From Streptomyces sp. CNQ-509 (GTDB lineage Bacteria > Actinomycetota > Actinomycetes > Streptomycetales > Streptomycetaceae): a stretch of DNA of 64,000 bases. The stretch lies in assembly GCF_001011035.1 (NCBI RefSeq), contig NZ_CP011492.1:4156001-4220000 (forward strand), written 5' to 3'. The position numbers and the translations under genes were made by a program. This document shows positions 1 through 7,646 of this stretch, piece by piece (the stretch's first letter is position 1; every line of letters starts with the position of its first letter). The notes under the pieces were generated by a model. The model searched no databases. It had not been told where the DNA came from and was given only the letters and a program-made list of their open reading frames with translations.

Positions 1-450
1 GGCGACCACCTCCGCGCCCGCCTCGCGCACCGCCTCCACGGCCGTCAGCGCGGAACCGCCCGTCGTCGACGTGTCCTCGACGACCAGCACCCGGCGGCCC
101 GCGACGTCCGGGCCCTCGATGCGGCGCTGCATGCCGTGCGTCTTGCTCGCCTTCCGCACGACGAACGCGTCCAGCGGGCGCGCGCGGTCGCCCGCGGCGG
201 CGGAGGCGTGCAGCATGGCGTCGGCGATGGGGTCGGCGCCGAGGGTGAGGCCGCCGACCGCGTCGTACGCGAAGTCCTTGGCCAGGTCGAGCATGACGCG
301 GCCGACGAGCGGCGCGGCGGAGCCGTCCAGGGTGATGCGGCGCAGGTCCAGGTAGTAGTCGGCCTCGATGCCGGAGGAGAGGGTCACCTTGCCGTGCACG
401 ACGGCCTTGTCCTTGATCTGACCCAGCAGGTCGGCGTGTGCGTCGCTCAT
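1..450 (-). CDS. pyrE: Orotate phosphoribosyltransferase, 3' end cut by window edge
   Basis: Catalyses orotate + PRPP to OMP in pyrimidine synthesis. The 150 residues visible start with ATG at 450 and run open through base 1, so roughly the last 30 residues are missing. The PRPP-binding loop VLVVEDTSTTGGSAL lies near residues 120-134, and the FVVRKASKTHG stretch typical of PyrE is just upstream of it. The next gene (epimerase) ends 11 bp upstream on the same strand, so the two may be co-transcribed. Identification is secure from sequence. Confidence 0.96.
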   Translation of the reverse strand, partial: MSDAHADLLGQIKDKAVVHGKVTLSSGIEADYYLDLRRITLDGSAAPLVGRVMLDLAKDFAYDAVGGLTLGADPIADAMLHASAAAGDRARPLDAFVVRKASKTHGMQRRIEGPDVAGRRVLVVEDTSTTGGSALTAVEAVREAGAEVVA

Positions 451-460
451 GGCGGTGAGC

Positions 461-1255
461 CTAACCGAGCGTGCGCCACGCCCAGGTGGTCCATACCTCC
501 AGCGGATCGATGGGGGTGACGAGGCGCGGGTGGGTGTTGAGCCCGTTGGGCGGGCCGGACTGCGGCTCCACGCAGACGGCCGCGGGCTGCTCGTCGTAGA
601 CGACGACCCACTCCGCGCGGCTGGTGACGGTCAGCTCCAGCCGGCCGGGCCAGGTGAGCGTCACGTCGACGCCGTCGGGCATGCCGAAGCAGTCGTCCCA
701 CGGGCCGGGCTGCGGCTCGATGCGCTTCCCGGTGGGAAGGTGGTCCTCGCCGCGCTGCTCCTGCCAGGCGGCGGCGAAGTCGATGCGCACGCCGGGGTCG
801 TTCCCGTCGTCGGAGAGGCGCCGTACGAACCAGGGGTGCCAGCCGGCCTGCGCGGGAAAGGAGTCGCCGGTGGTCTCCACGGCGAGGGTGAGCGTCACCT
901 TGTCCGGCTCCAGCTCGACCAGTTGGGTCACGCGGCCCGGGTACGGCCAGGGGTCGGCGAGGTCGTACGAGAACGCGGCGGAGGCGTCGTCGGCGCGCAC
1001 GGTGCGCCAGGCGTTGTCGCGGCCGGTGCCGTGGATGGCGTGCGGCGGGGCGTCGGCGGGGAGCCGGTGCTTGACGCCGCCGTTGCGGAACTCGCCCAGC
1101 TCCAGGCGGCCGCAGAAGGGGACCATGGGGAAACAGCCGTAGCGATCGCCGGCCCGCAGCAGCTCGGTCCCGGCCACGCGCAGGCTCGCGACCCGGCAAC
1201 CGTTGCGGGGATCCATCGTCAACTCGGCGTCACCGGCGGTGAGACGTGTGGGCAC
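461..1255 (-). CDS. Aldose 1-epimerase (galactose mutarotase-like) family protein
   Basis: A 264-residue protein of the mutarotase beta-sandwich family, which interconverts anomers of hexoses or sugar phosphates. Visible family marks are the N-terminal P-x-x-G-C-R-V-A-S-L strand, PHAIHGTGRDNAW (catalytic His region, about residues 92-104), AGWHPWF, and a C-terminal CVEPQSGPPNGLN that should carry the catalytic Glu. The start is GTG at 1255; no good ribosome-binding site precedes it, because an insertion sequence begins only 14 bp upstream. It ends 11 bp before pyrE on the same strand. Exact substrate is not shown by the sequence. Confidence 0.88.
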   Translation of the reverse strand: MPTRLTAGDAELTMDPRNGCRVASLRVAGTELLRAGDRYGCFPMVPFCGRLELGEFRNGGVKHRLPADAPPHAIHGTGRDNAWRTVRADDASAAFSYDLADPWPYPGRVTQLVELEPDKVTLTLAVETTGDSFPAQAGWHPWFVRRLSDDGNDPGVRIDFAAAWQEQRGEDHLPTGKRIEPQPGPWDDCFGMPDGVDVTLTWPGRLELTVTSRAEWVVVYDEQPAAVCVEPQSGPPNGLNTHPRLVTPIDPLEVWTTWAWRTLG

Positions 1256-1264
1256 GCCCCGAGC

Positions 1265-1291
1265 CTAGGGCGTGTTTCGAAGTGAGTTGAG
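1265..1291. repeat. IS left end: CTAG target duplication plus left inverted repeat
   Basis: CTAG at 1265-1268 is the target duplication, and 1269-1291 is the left terminal inverted repeat. The first 15 bases match the right end exactly, with mismatches at repeat positions 16, 17 and 20. CTAG is itself palindromic, so the exact boundary between target and repeat is ambiguous by a few bases. Confidence 0.88.
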
Positions 1292-2284
1292 TTGCGGCGT
1301 GTCCTGAGTCGGATGGAGTGAGGTCTCCGGTAGAGGGTTCATCGACCAAGAAGAACCAGACACCGGAGACCTCGTGGCCACCCTAGCGGTGACGCGGCGA
1401 TTCGACCTGACCGACGCTCAATGGGCACTCCTGCAGCAGGTGTTACCCGCTGCGCGGCGGCCTGGTCGTCCCTCGAAGTGGACGAAGCGGCAGCTCATCG
1501 ATGGCATCCGGTGGCGGGTGCGAGTCGGGGCGCCGTGGCGGGACGTGCCGGAGTGCTACGGCTCCTGGCAGGCGGTCTACGGCCTGTTCCGCCGCTGGCA
1601 GCGCGAGGGGGTCTGGGCGCGCATCATGGCCGCGTTGCAGACGAAGGCCGATGCGGCCGGGCTGATCGGCTGGCAGGTGAGTGTGGACTCCACCGTCATG
1701 CGCGCACATCAGCACGCGGCCGGTGCCCGCCGGCACGGCGATACCCAGCGTGAGCCGCCTGGCGGGAGCGTGCCCGAGCCGGGCGATCACGCGCTGGGCC
1801 GCTCCCGCGGCGGGTGGTCGACCAAGCTGCACCTGGCGTGCGAGTCCGGGCAAAGGCCCTTGTCGCTGGTTCTCAGTGCCGGGCAGGCGGGTGATGCCCC
1901 GCGGTTCGAGGCGGTGATGGCCGGCATCCGCGTCGCCCGGCCTGACGGTGGGCGGCCGAGGACCCGGCCGGAGCGGGTACGCGCCGACAAGGCGTATTCG
2001 TCCCGCGCTATCCGCGCCCACCTGCGGCGGCGCCGGATCGCGTGCACCATTCCCGAGCCCGATGACCAGATCGGTCATCGGCTCAGGCGTGGCAGCCGCG
2101 GCGGACGTCCGCCCGCCTTCGACCCGGTCGACTACCGATGCCGGCATGCCGTGGAGTGCGGCATCAACCGCCTCAAACGCCACCGGGCAGCAGCCACCCG
2201 GTTCGACAAACTCGCCGTCCGCTACCTCGCCGTCCTCCACATCACCGCCATCAACGAATGGCTCCACCTACTTCGAAACACGCC
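1269..2284 (+). mobile_element. IS5-family insertion sequence, about 1016 bp, intact
   Basis: The element is bounded by inverted repeats at 1269-1291 and 2262-2284; the first 15 bases (GGCGTGTTTCGAAGT) are identical and 20 of 23 match. It is flanked by the direct repeat CTAG at 1265-1268 and 2285-2288, the expected 4-bp target duplication. It carries one full-length DDE transposase. Both ends and the gene are intact, so it may still be mobile. It sits directly upstream of the aldose-epimerase start codon. Confidence 0.93.
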
Positions 2285-2288
2285 CTAG
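1374..2288 (+). CDS. IS5-family DDE transposase
   Basis: A 304-residue transposase. The N-terminal region (LTDAQWALLQQVLP, then RWRVRVGAPWRDVPE and the YGSWQAVYGLFRRW stretch) is the DUF4096-type helix-turn-helix of IS5 elements. The catalytic triad is visible as VDSTVMRAHQHAAG (first Asp), ADKAYSS (second Asp) and ECGINRLKRHRAAATRFDK (Glu plus the downstream K/R signature). Start is GTG at 1374. The gene contains a TTA leucine codon at 1443-1445, rare in Streptomyces and dependent on the bldA tRNA. The stop codon lies in the target duplication outside the terminal repeat. Confidence 0.95.
   Translation: MATLAVTRRFDLTDAQWALLQQVLPAARRPGRPSKWTKRQLIDGIRWRVRVGAPWRDVPECYGSWQAVYGLFRRWQREGVWARIMAALQTKADAAGLIGWQVSVDSTVMRAHQHAAGARRHGDTQREPPGGSVPEPGDHALGRSRGGWSTKLHLACESGQRPLSLVLSAGQAGDAPRFEAVMAGIRVARPDGGRPRTRPERVRADKAYSSRAIRAHLRRRRIACTIPEPDDQIGHRLRRGSRGGRPPAFDPVDYRCRHAVECGINRLKRHRAAATRFDKLAVRYLAVLHITAINEWLHLLRNTP
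2262..2288. repeat. IS right end: right inverted repeat plus CTAG target duplication
   Basis: The right terminal inverted repeat spans 2262-2284, followed by CTAG at 2285-2288. The last codons of the transposase lie inside the repeat, and its TAG stop (2286-2288) falls in the flanking target duplication. Confidence 0.88.
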
Positions 2289-2446
2289 ACGAGGCCCGCG
2301 CCACCCCGCCGCGAGGGACCCGGGACGACGGACGCGCCCGGCGGCGGGCGGGCGCGTATGCGGGAAGCGACGGGCCTCGGGCCGGGGGCGGAGAGCCGGG
2401 CCCGGCAGCCCGGCCCCGCGCAGCCCGCCGGCCGCGGCGGAGGCGG

Positions 2447-3370
2447 TCAGTGGCGGCGGCGCAGAGCTCGGCTCAGGATGACCGCCGTGGCCACCGCCAG
2501 GGCCGCCGCCGGGGCCAGCCAGCGCAGGCCCGCCGCCTGTGCGGGTGCGTCCGCGGCCGGGGTGGGGGCGTACCGGCCCCGCGGCGGGGCGTGGTCGACC
2601 TCCTCCGCGCTGCGGCCGATCATCGTGCGCCTGGCGTGCGCGGCCTCCGGCTCCTCCAGCAGGTCGTCGACCGGCTCGTCCGCGTCCTCCTCCTCGTCGG
2701 CGAGGGCGTCGAGCACGTCGTCGGCCAGCGGGTCGAGCGACGGCGGCGGCACCTCGGCGTCGAAGACCTTGCCCGTGCCGGGCGGCGTCTCGCCGGAATG
2801 CTCGGGGGCGGGGATCCCGGGAATGGCCCGCTCGTTGTCGTCGCCGATCCCGGCGTCGGTGCCGTCGCCCGGCTGTACGGCGTCGTCCGGGTGCTCCGGC
2901 TCCCCAGCCGGCTCCTCCGCAAGCGGCTCCGCCTCCAGGTCCGCCGCCAGGCTCTCCGCGAAGCGCTCCAGCAGCCGTACGCCCGCCGCCTGCGCCTGCC
3001 CCGCCTCCACCGCAGCCAGCCGCCCCGTGCTCGCCACCGTGCCCGTGCACAGCAGCGTCGCCGTCCCTTCCTCCACCGCCTCGCGCGGCGTGAGGGCCAG
3101 CGACACGGTCACCGTCCCGCTGCCGCGCGACTCCTCGCCCTCGGCCTCCACCGCGACGGAGGGGCCGCCCGGCGTCAGCCGCAGCGTGCCGCGGTACGTG
3201 ATGCTGGAGCCGGCGACGCGGAGCCGCAGCCGGCCGCGCAGCGTGCCCGGCTCCTCCGCCCCGTCCTCGTCGAGCGTCAGCCCCGGGACGCTGCGGGCGA
3301 CCCGCACGGCGTCGGACAGGGCGCGGCGAACGGTTTCAGCGGGCTGCGGTACGTGCACCTCTCGCTCCAT
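2447..3370 (-). CDS. SRPBCC (CoxG-like) domain protein with acidic linker and C-terminal membrane anchor
   Basis: About 307 residues from ATG at 3370 (MEREVHVPQPAETV); the frame stays open 12 codons upstream, but this ATG begins the recognisable domain. Residues 1-150 fit the CoxG/SRPBCC ligand-binding fold: an A-R-S-V-P-G-L-T motif followed by repeated beta strands. A long Asp/Glu/Pro-rich linker (about 150-270) leads to a single C-terminal transmembrane helix ending SRALRRRH, giving a tail-anchored topology with the domain inside the cell. Ligand and partner are unknown. Confidence 0.75.
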   Translation of the reverse strand: MEREVHVPQPAETVRRALSDAVRVARSVPGLTLDEDGAEEPGTLRGRLRLRVAGSSITYRGTLRLTPGGPSVAVEAEGEESRGSGTVTVSLALTPREAVEEGTATLLCTGTVASTGRLAAVEAGQAQAAGVRLLERFAESLAADLEAEPLAEEPAGEPEHPDDAVQPGDGTDAGIGDDNERAIPGIPAPEHSGETPPGTGKVFDAEVPPPSLDPLADDVLDALADEEEDADEPVDDLLEEPEAAHARRTMIGRSAEEVDHAPPRGRYAPTPAADAPAQAAGLRWLAPAAALAVATAVILSRALRRRH

Positions 3371-3536
3371 GGGGCGGAGCCTACCCACGGGGAACCTGCC
3401 CGGCACAGGGTTCTGCGGCGGGTGGCGGAACAGGTCACTCCACCGCCTCCGAAGACCACCGCACCCACCCCGACCAGCGGAAAGTCCACCCGATCCGGTG
3501 AGGCGCAGACCCGCAGGGCCGCAACCCGGCCCGTTT

Positions 3537-5189
3537 TCACCCCTGATACCTCGGGTGCAGCAGCGTCGACGGCGTCAAGTCCGCCGCCTCCGGCGGCGCC
3601 GCCAGCGGGGCCGCGCCCGGGGGCAGCGTCGCGGCGAGGGGGCGGCGGGCGGCGAGCACGAAGCCCCAGCGGTCGTCGCGGTCGCCCGCCTCGTACGCGC
3701 ACGGGGCCAGCCCCGCGGCCCGTAAGGTCGCCGCCACCGTCCACAGGCTGTGCACCGCGTCCCCGGCCCCCGGCCCCGCCGCCGTCCCGGCCCCGCTCCC
3801 GCTTCCGGTCCCCCTCCCGGAAGCGGACCCCGCCCCTGAGCCGGCCCCGGCCCCAGACCCCGCACCCCGCCCCGCCCACGACGCCGCGTGCACCACCAGC
3901 CGGCCCCCGTCCGCCAGCGCCCGCCCCGCCAGCCCGTAGAACTCCTGCGAATACAGCTTCGTGCTCCCCGTGTTCCGCGGCCCCGGCAGATCCGACACGA
4001 TCACGTCGTACCGCCCCGGCGGCGCCGACCGCCGCAGCCAGTCGAACGCCTCCGCGTGCACCACCCGCAGCCGCGGGTCCCCGTACGCGTGCTCGTTGAG
4101 CCTCGTCAGCCGCGGGTCCTCCGCCGCCAGCCGGCTCAGCGCCGGGTCCAGCTCCACGAGCGTCACCTCCGCGACGTCCGCGTGCCGCAGCGCCTCGCGG
4201 GCCGCGAGGCCGTCGCCGCCGCCGAGGACGAGGACCCGCCGCCGCGAGTCCGGCGCGGCCAGCGCGGGCCGCATCAGCGCCTCGTGGTAGCGCTGCTCGT
4301 CCGCGGAGTCGACGCGCAACTGCCCGTCGAGGTAGAGCTCCACGGACCCGCCCTTCTCCGCCGTCAGGACGATCTCCTGCACGTCGGTCGTCTGCGCCAC
4401 CCGCACCTCCGAGCCGTAGACCGCGTTTCTGGCCGCACGTTCGAAAGGGGCGGACAGGAGTGCGGCGAGCGCGAGGAGCGCCAGGACCGTCGCGTTCCCC
4501 GCGAACAGCGCCCAGCGCGCACGCCGGCTCAGGTCGCGCCGGAAGAGATAGAGCACCAGGGCGCATCCCGCCGTCGCGTTGACCGCCCCCGTGATGAGCG
4601 CGCTGGCGAGCTGTCCGAGCCACGGGAGGAGCACGAACGGGAAGGCCAGGCCGCCGGCCAGCGCCCCCACGTAGTCCGCGGCGAAGAGGTCGGCCACCGC
4701 GCCGCCCGGGTCCTGCCGCCGGACCCGCTGGATCAGCGTCATCAGCAGCGGCACCTCGGCGCCGATCAGCACGCCGATCGCCAGCGCGTACGCCACGAGC
4801 ACGAACCGCGGCTGGCCGAACCACGCGAAGCACGCGTGCAGCGCCATCGCCGAGAGGCCGCCGAGCAGCGCGAGCACCGCCTCGACTCCGCCGAAGGCGA
4901 CGGCCGCGCGGATCCGCAGCCGCTTGGCCAGCAGCGAGCCGACGCCCATCGCGAAGACCATGACGGACAGCACGACGGACGCCTGGGTGACGGAGTCGCC
5001 GATCAGGTACGACCCGAGAGCCACCAGCTCCAGCTCGTACACCAACCCGCAGGCCGCGCAGACGAAGACCGTGGCGAGCACGAGAAACCGCCCGGTGGCG
5101 GGCGGCACCGGCAGGGCGGGCGGCGGCGCGCCCGGCAGCGCGGGGGCGCGGCCGGGGGCGCGCGTCGTCTGCTCGTACGGTTCGATCAC
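3537..5189 (-). CDS. Polytopic membrane protein fused to spermidine-synthase-like methyltransferase fold
   Basis: A 550-residue protein. The N-terminal half (about 30-260) has seven hydrophobic helices, starting FLVLATVFVCAACGLVYELELVALG. The C-terminal half has the polyamine-synthase Rossmann motifs VLVLGGGDGLAAREALRH, VTLVELDP, a YGDPRLRVVHAEAF stretch, and VSDLPGPRNTGSTKLYSQEFY. This is the membrane-bound aminopropyltransferase-like architecture common in actinomycetes; whether it makes polyamines is not established. A Gly/Ala/Ser repeat insertion of about 35 residues interrupts the catalytic half near residue 435. Start is ATG at 5189. DUF2617 lies upstream on the same strand. Confidence 0.85.
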   Translation of the reverse strand: MIEPYEQTTRAPGRAPALPGAPPPALPVPPATGRFLVLATVFVCAACGLVYELELVALGSYLIGDSVTQASVVLSVMVFAMGVGSLLAKRLRIRAAVAFGGVEAVLALLGGLSAMALHACFAWFGQPRFVLVAYALAIGVLIGAEVPLLMTLIQRVRRQDPGGAVADLFAADYVGALAGGLAFPFVLLPWLGQLASALITGAVNATAGCALVLYLFRRDLSRRARWALFAGNATVLALLALAALLSAPFERAARNAVYGSEVRVAQTTDVQEIVLTAEKGGSVELYLDGQLRVDSADEQRYHEALMRPALAAPDSRRRVLVLGGGDGLAAREALRHADVAEVTLVELDPALSRLAAEDPRLTRLNEHAYGDPRLRVVHAEAFDWLRRSAPPGRYDVIVSDLPGPRNTGSTKLYSQEFYGLAGRALADGGRLVVHAASWAGRGAGSGAGAGSGAGSASGRGTGSGSGAGTAAGPGAGDAVHSLWTVAATLRAAGLAPCAYEAGDRDDRWGFVLAARRPLAATLPPGAAPLAAPPEAADLTPSTLLHPRYQG

Positions 5190-5230
5190 GGAGGAACGAT
5201 ACGTTTGCGCCGGTGCCGCCTCTTGTCACC

Positions 5231-5240
5231 CACACGTGTG
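5231..5240. promoter_or_regulatory. Perfect palindrome CACACGTGTG in the gap upstream of the spermidine-synthase-like gene
   Basis: A 10-bp perfect palindrome lies 42 bp upstream of the ATG at 5189 and downstream of the DUF2617 stop. It could be an operator, but nothing else in the sequence supports a regulator. Confidence 0.25.
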
Positions 5241-5307
5241 CAATATGCCCTGGAGATGGGTGAATTGCCCCCGGTCCAGGGCGCCGGCGGCGGGCCCGGC
5301 GACCGTC

Positions 5308-5826
5308 CTAGACCGGCTCCGCGACCCGCGCGGCCATTGTCGTCCGCGTCGCCACCAGGCGTCCTTCCTGCGGATACGAGTGCCACGTGCGCCAGCCGAC
5401 GACGTCACCCTGACGGTGCACCAGCAGCGCGGTGAACGCGTGCGGGCTGCCGGGGAACGTGCCGGCGAGCCCGCGCGGGTGGTCGGCGACCAGCGCCAGC
5501 AGCTCCTGGGCGCGGGACTCGAAGGCCCCCCGGGTGAGCGTCTCGACCCGGGCTGCGAACTCGTACTCCCACCCGGCGACCTGCTTGGCCACGCCGAGAG
5601 GGAGCGGTGTGTTGCTGCCGGGCAGGCAGGCGACGGTCTCGGAACAGGCCGAGTCGCCGTCGCTGAGCAGCACTTGATGGGAGGCACCGAGGAGTCTGAG
5701 CTGTACGTCGGCGGTGCCGAGGCGCAGGTCGAGCACCGCGAGGGCCGGCATGGGCTCCATCCCGAGCCGCCATGCGAGGTCCTGGGCCCGGGTATCCGTG
5801 TACGAGGTCTTGAGAGTGGTGAGCAT
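5308..5826 (-). CDS. DUF2617 family protein
   Basis: A 172-residue cytoplasmic protein of the actinobacterial DUF2617 family, recognised by MLTTLKTSYTDTRAQDLAWRLG at the start, RLLGASHQVLL, SCSETVACLPG-like text, PLPLGVAKQVAGWEYEFAARVETL and HPRGLAGTFPGSPHAFTALL. Its function is unknown. It lies upstream of, and in the same direction as, the membrane spermidine-synthase-like gene, a pairing common in Streptomyces that suggests a functional link. ATG start at 5826. Confidence 0.85.
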   Translation of the reverse strand: MLTTLKTSYTDTRAQDLAWRLGMEPMPALAVLDLRLGTADVQLRLLGASHQVLLSDGDSACSETVACLPGSNTPLPLGVAKQVAGWEYEFAARVETLTRGAFESRAQELLALVADHPRGLAGTFPGSPHAFTALLVHRQGDVVGWRTWHSYPQEGRLVATRTTMAARVAEPV

Positions 5827-6031
5827 GGGTCGCTCCGCAGGCAGATGGAAGACATCGGGCCGCCCGCCACATGGCGGGACCGCGAGTGCGGGCGCAGGCC
5901 GAGAGGCACACGGGCACGCCCCGGCAGAAGGGGAATGCGCCCGGGAAATACGGAATCATGAAGTGCGGCCCGCCGACAGCGTTTTTACCCTTCTTCACCG
6001 GGTTTCCATCGGGCGGGCGCGCGACTGGTCA

Positions 6032-6051
6032 GTTGTTCACTATGTGACAAC
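6032..6051 (-). terminator. Possible small hairpin at the 3' end of the Gly-rich membrane protein gene
   Basis: GTTGT-T-CAC / TAT / GTGACAAC forms an 8-bp stem with one bulged T and overlaps the stop codon at 6051-6053. It is A+T-rich compared with its surroundings. It may be a weak terminator or an operator; no T-tract follows. Confidence 0.3.
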
Positions 6052-6275
6052 TAGCACCCGCCGCCGCCTCCGTCACCGCCGCCACCCCCGCCGCAGTCCC
6101 CGCCGCCGGAGTCCCCGCCCCAGTAGCCGGTGTCCGCCCCGCCGCCGCTCCTGCCGGCGAAGCCCCTGCGGCGCGTGCCGGACGGCACGCCGCGGTCGGC
6201 GGGATGCCTGGAGAGGGTGAAGGACAACGCCACGACCAACCCGATCGCGGCCACGCCGAAAACGATGAATCCCAT
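6051..6275 (-). CDS. Small membrane protein with Gly-rich tail ending in Cys
   Basis: 74 residues: one N-terminal transmembrane helix (MGFIVFGVAAIGLVVALSFTL), a basic stretch (RRRGFAG), then a Gly/Asp-rich tail with two Cys, ending GGGGGC. Small proteins of this form are common in Streptomyces; the function is unknown. The C-terminal bias could be mistaken for a non-coding artefact, but the helix, the clean ATG and the stop make a real gene likely. Confidence 0.6.
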   Translation of the reverse strand: MGFIVFGVAAIGLVVALSFTLSRHPADRGVPSGTRRRGFAGRSGGGADTGYWGGDSGGGDCGGGGGGDGGGGGC

Positions 6276-6375
6276 CGGACCTTCCCATCTCCCCCGCCCC
6301 CGCGGAGGTCCGCTGTATCACCGGATGTGCCCCGCGCACGGCCTCCTCAACCCTCCGCCGTGCAAGCATGTCCCC

Positions 6376-7566
6376 ATGGGACGTCCACCGCTGAGCAGCC
6401 GTCTGACCCCCTTCGTGACCACGATCTTCGCCGAGATGTCGGCCCTCGCCGTACGCACCGGTTCGATCAATCTGGGCCAGGGCTTCCCCGACACCGACGG
6501 CCCCGCGGAGGTCGCCGAGGCGGCCGTGCGGGCCATCCGGGAGGGCCGCGGCAACCAGTACCCGCCGGGGCCCGGGATCCCTGAGCTGCGGCACGCCGTC
6601 GCGGAGCACCAGCGGCGGTGGTACGGGCTGGAGTGGGACCCCGAGTCGGAGGTGCTCGTCACCGCCGGGGCCACCGAGGCGGTCGCCGCGGCGCTGCTCG
6701 CGCTGCTGGAGCCGGGCGACGAGGTGATCGCCCTGGAGCCCTACTACGACTCGTACGCCGCCTGCATCGCCATGGCCGGCGCCCGCCGTGTCCCGGTCAC
6801 CCTGCGCCCCGGCGCGGGGGCAGGCGCCGGCGCGCCCGCGTACCGGCTCGACCTCGATGAGCTGCGCGCCGCCGTCACCCCAGCCACCCGTCTCATCCTC
6901 CTCAACTCCCCCCACAACCCCACCGGCACCGTCCTCGACCGCACCGAGCTGGAGGCCGTCGCCGCCCTCGCCCGCGAGCGGGACCTCCTCGTCGTCACCG
7001 ACGAGGTCTACGAGCACCTCGTCTTCGACGGGGCGCACATCCCGCTCGCCACCCTCCCCGGCATGCGCGAGCGCACGGTGTCCATCTCGTCGGCCGGCAA
7101 GAGCTACTCCTTCACCGGCTGGAAGGTCGGCTGGGTGACCGCCCCCGCGCCGCTGGTCGCCGCCGTGCGCACCGCCAAGCAGTACCTGACGTACGTCAGC
7201 GCCGGCCCCTTCCAGTACGCCGTCGCCGAGGCGCTCGCGCTGCCGGACGCCTACCTCACCGGGCTCCGCGCCGACCTGCTGCGCAAGCGCGACCTCCTCG
7301 CCGCCGGGCTCACGGAGGCCGGCCTGCGCGTCTTCCGCCCGTCCGGGACGTACTTCATCACCGCCGACATCACCCCCCTCGGCGAGAAGGACGGCGTCGC
7401 GTACTGCATGTCGCTGCCCGAGCGCTGCGGGGTCGTCGCGGTGCCGACGCAGGTGTTCTACGACGATCCGGACGCCGGGCGCAGCATCGTGCGGTTCGCT
7501 TTCTGCAAGAAGGACGAGGTGCTGAAGGAGGCGGTGCGGCGGCTGAAGGAGGGCCGTTCGGCGTAA
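6376..7566 (+). CDS. PLP-dependent class I/II aminotransferase
   Basis: 396 residues starting at ATG 6376 (MGRPPLSSRLTPFVTTIF); the open frame extends upstream, but that text is low-complexity and not family-like. Fold-type I marks are NLGQGFPDTDGP, YPPGPGIPELR, NSPHNPTG, VTDEVYEHLVFDG and the PLP-lysine motif SISSAGKSYSFTGWKVGW. The family includes methionine, kynurenine and N-succinyldiaminopimelate aminotransferases; substrate cannot be fixed from sequence. The gene is followed 80 bp later by a dehydrogenase with its own strong ribosome-binding site. Confidence 0.9.
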   Translation: MGRPPLSSRLTPFVTTIFAEMSALAVRTGSINLGQGFPDTDGPAEVAEAAVRAIREGRGNQYPPGPGIPELRHAVAEHQRRWYGLEWDPESEVLVTAGATEAVAAALLALLEPGDEVIALEPYYDSYAACIAMAGARRVPVTLRPGAGAGAGAPAYRLDLDELRAAVTPATRLILLNSPHNPTGTVLDRTELEAVAALARERDLLVVTDEVYEHLVFDGAHIPLATLPGMRERTVSISSAGKSYSFTGWKVGWVTAPAPLVAAVRTAKQYLTYVSAGPFQYAVAEALALPDAYLTGLRADLLRKRDLLAAGLTEAGLRVFRPSGTYFITADITPLGEKDGVAYCMSLPERCGVVAVPTQVFYDDPDAGRSIVRFAFCKKDEVLKEAVRRLKEGRSA

Positions 7567-7646
7567 GCCGGGAGGCCGCCGGGGCGCCGGGCCCCGAGCA
7601 TGGGGGCAGCGGGCCCGGACGACGAGCGGCAGAGGAGGCGCCGGCC

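Noticed and set aside
6130..6375. Upstream extension of the aminotransferase frame
   Set aside because: The added 82 residues are not family-like and overlap the antisense of the small Gly-rich protein; the ATG at 6376 begins the normal domain.
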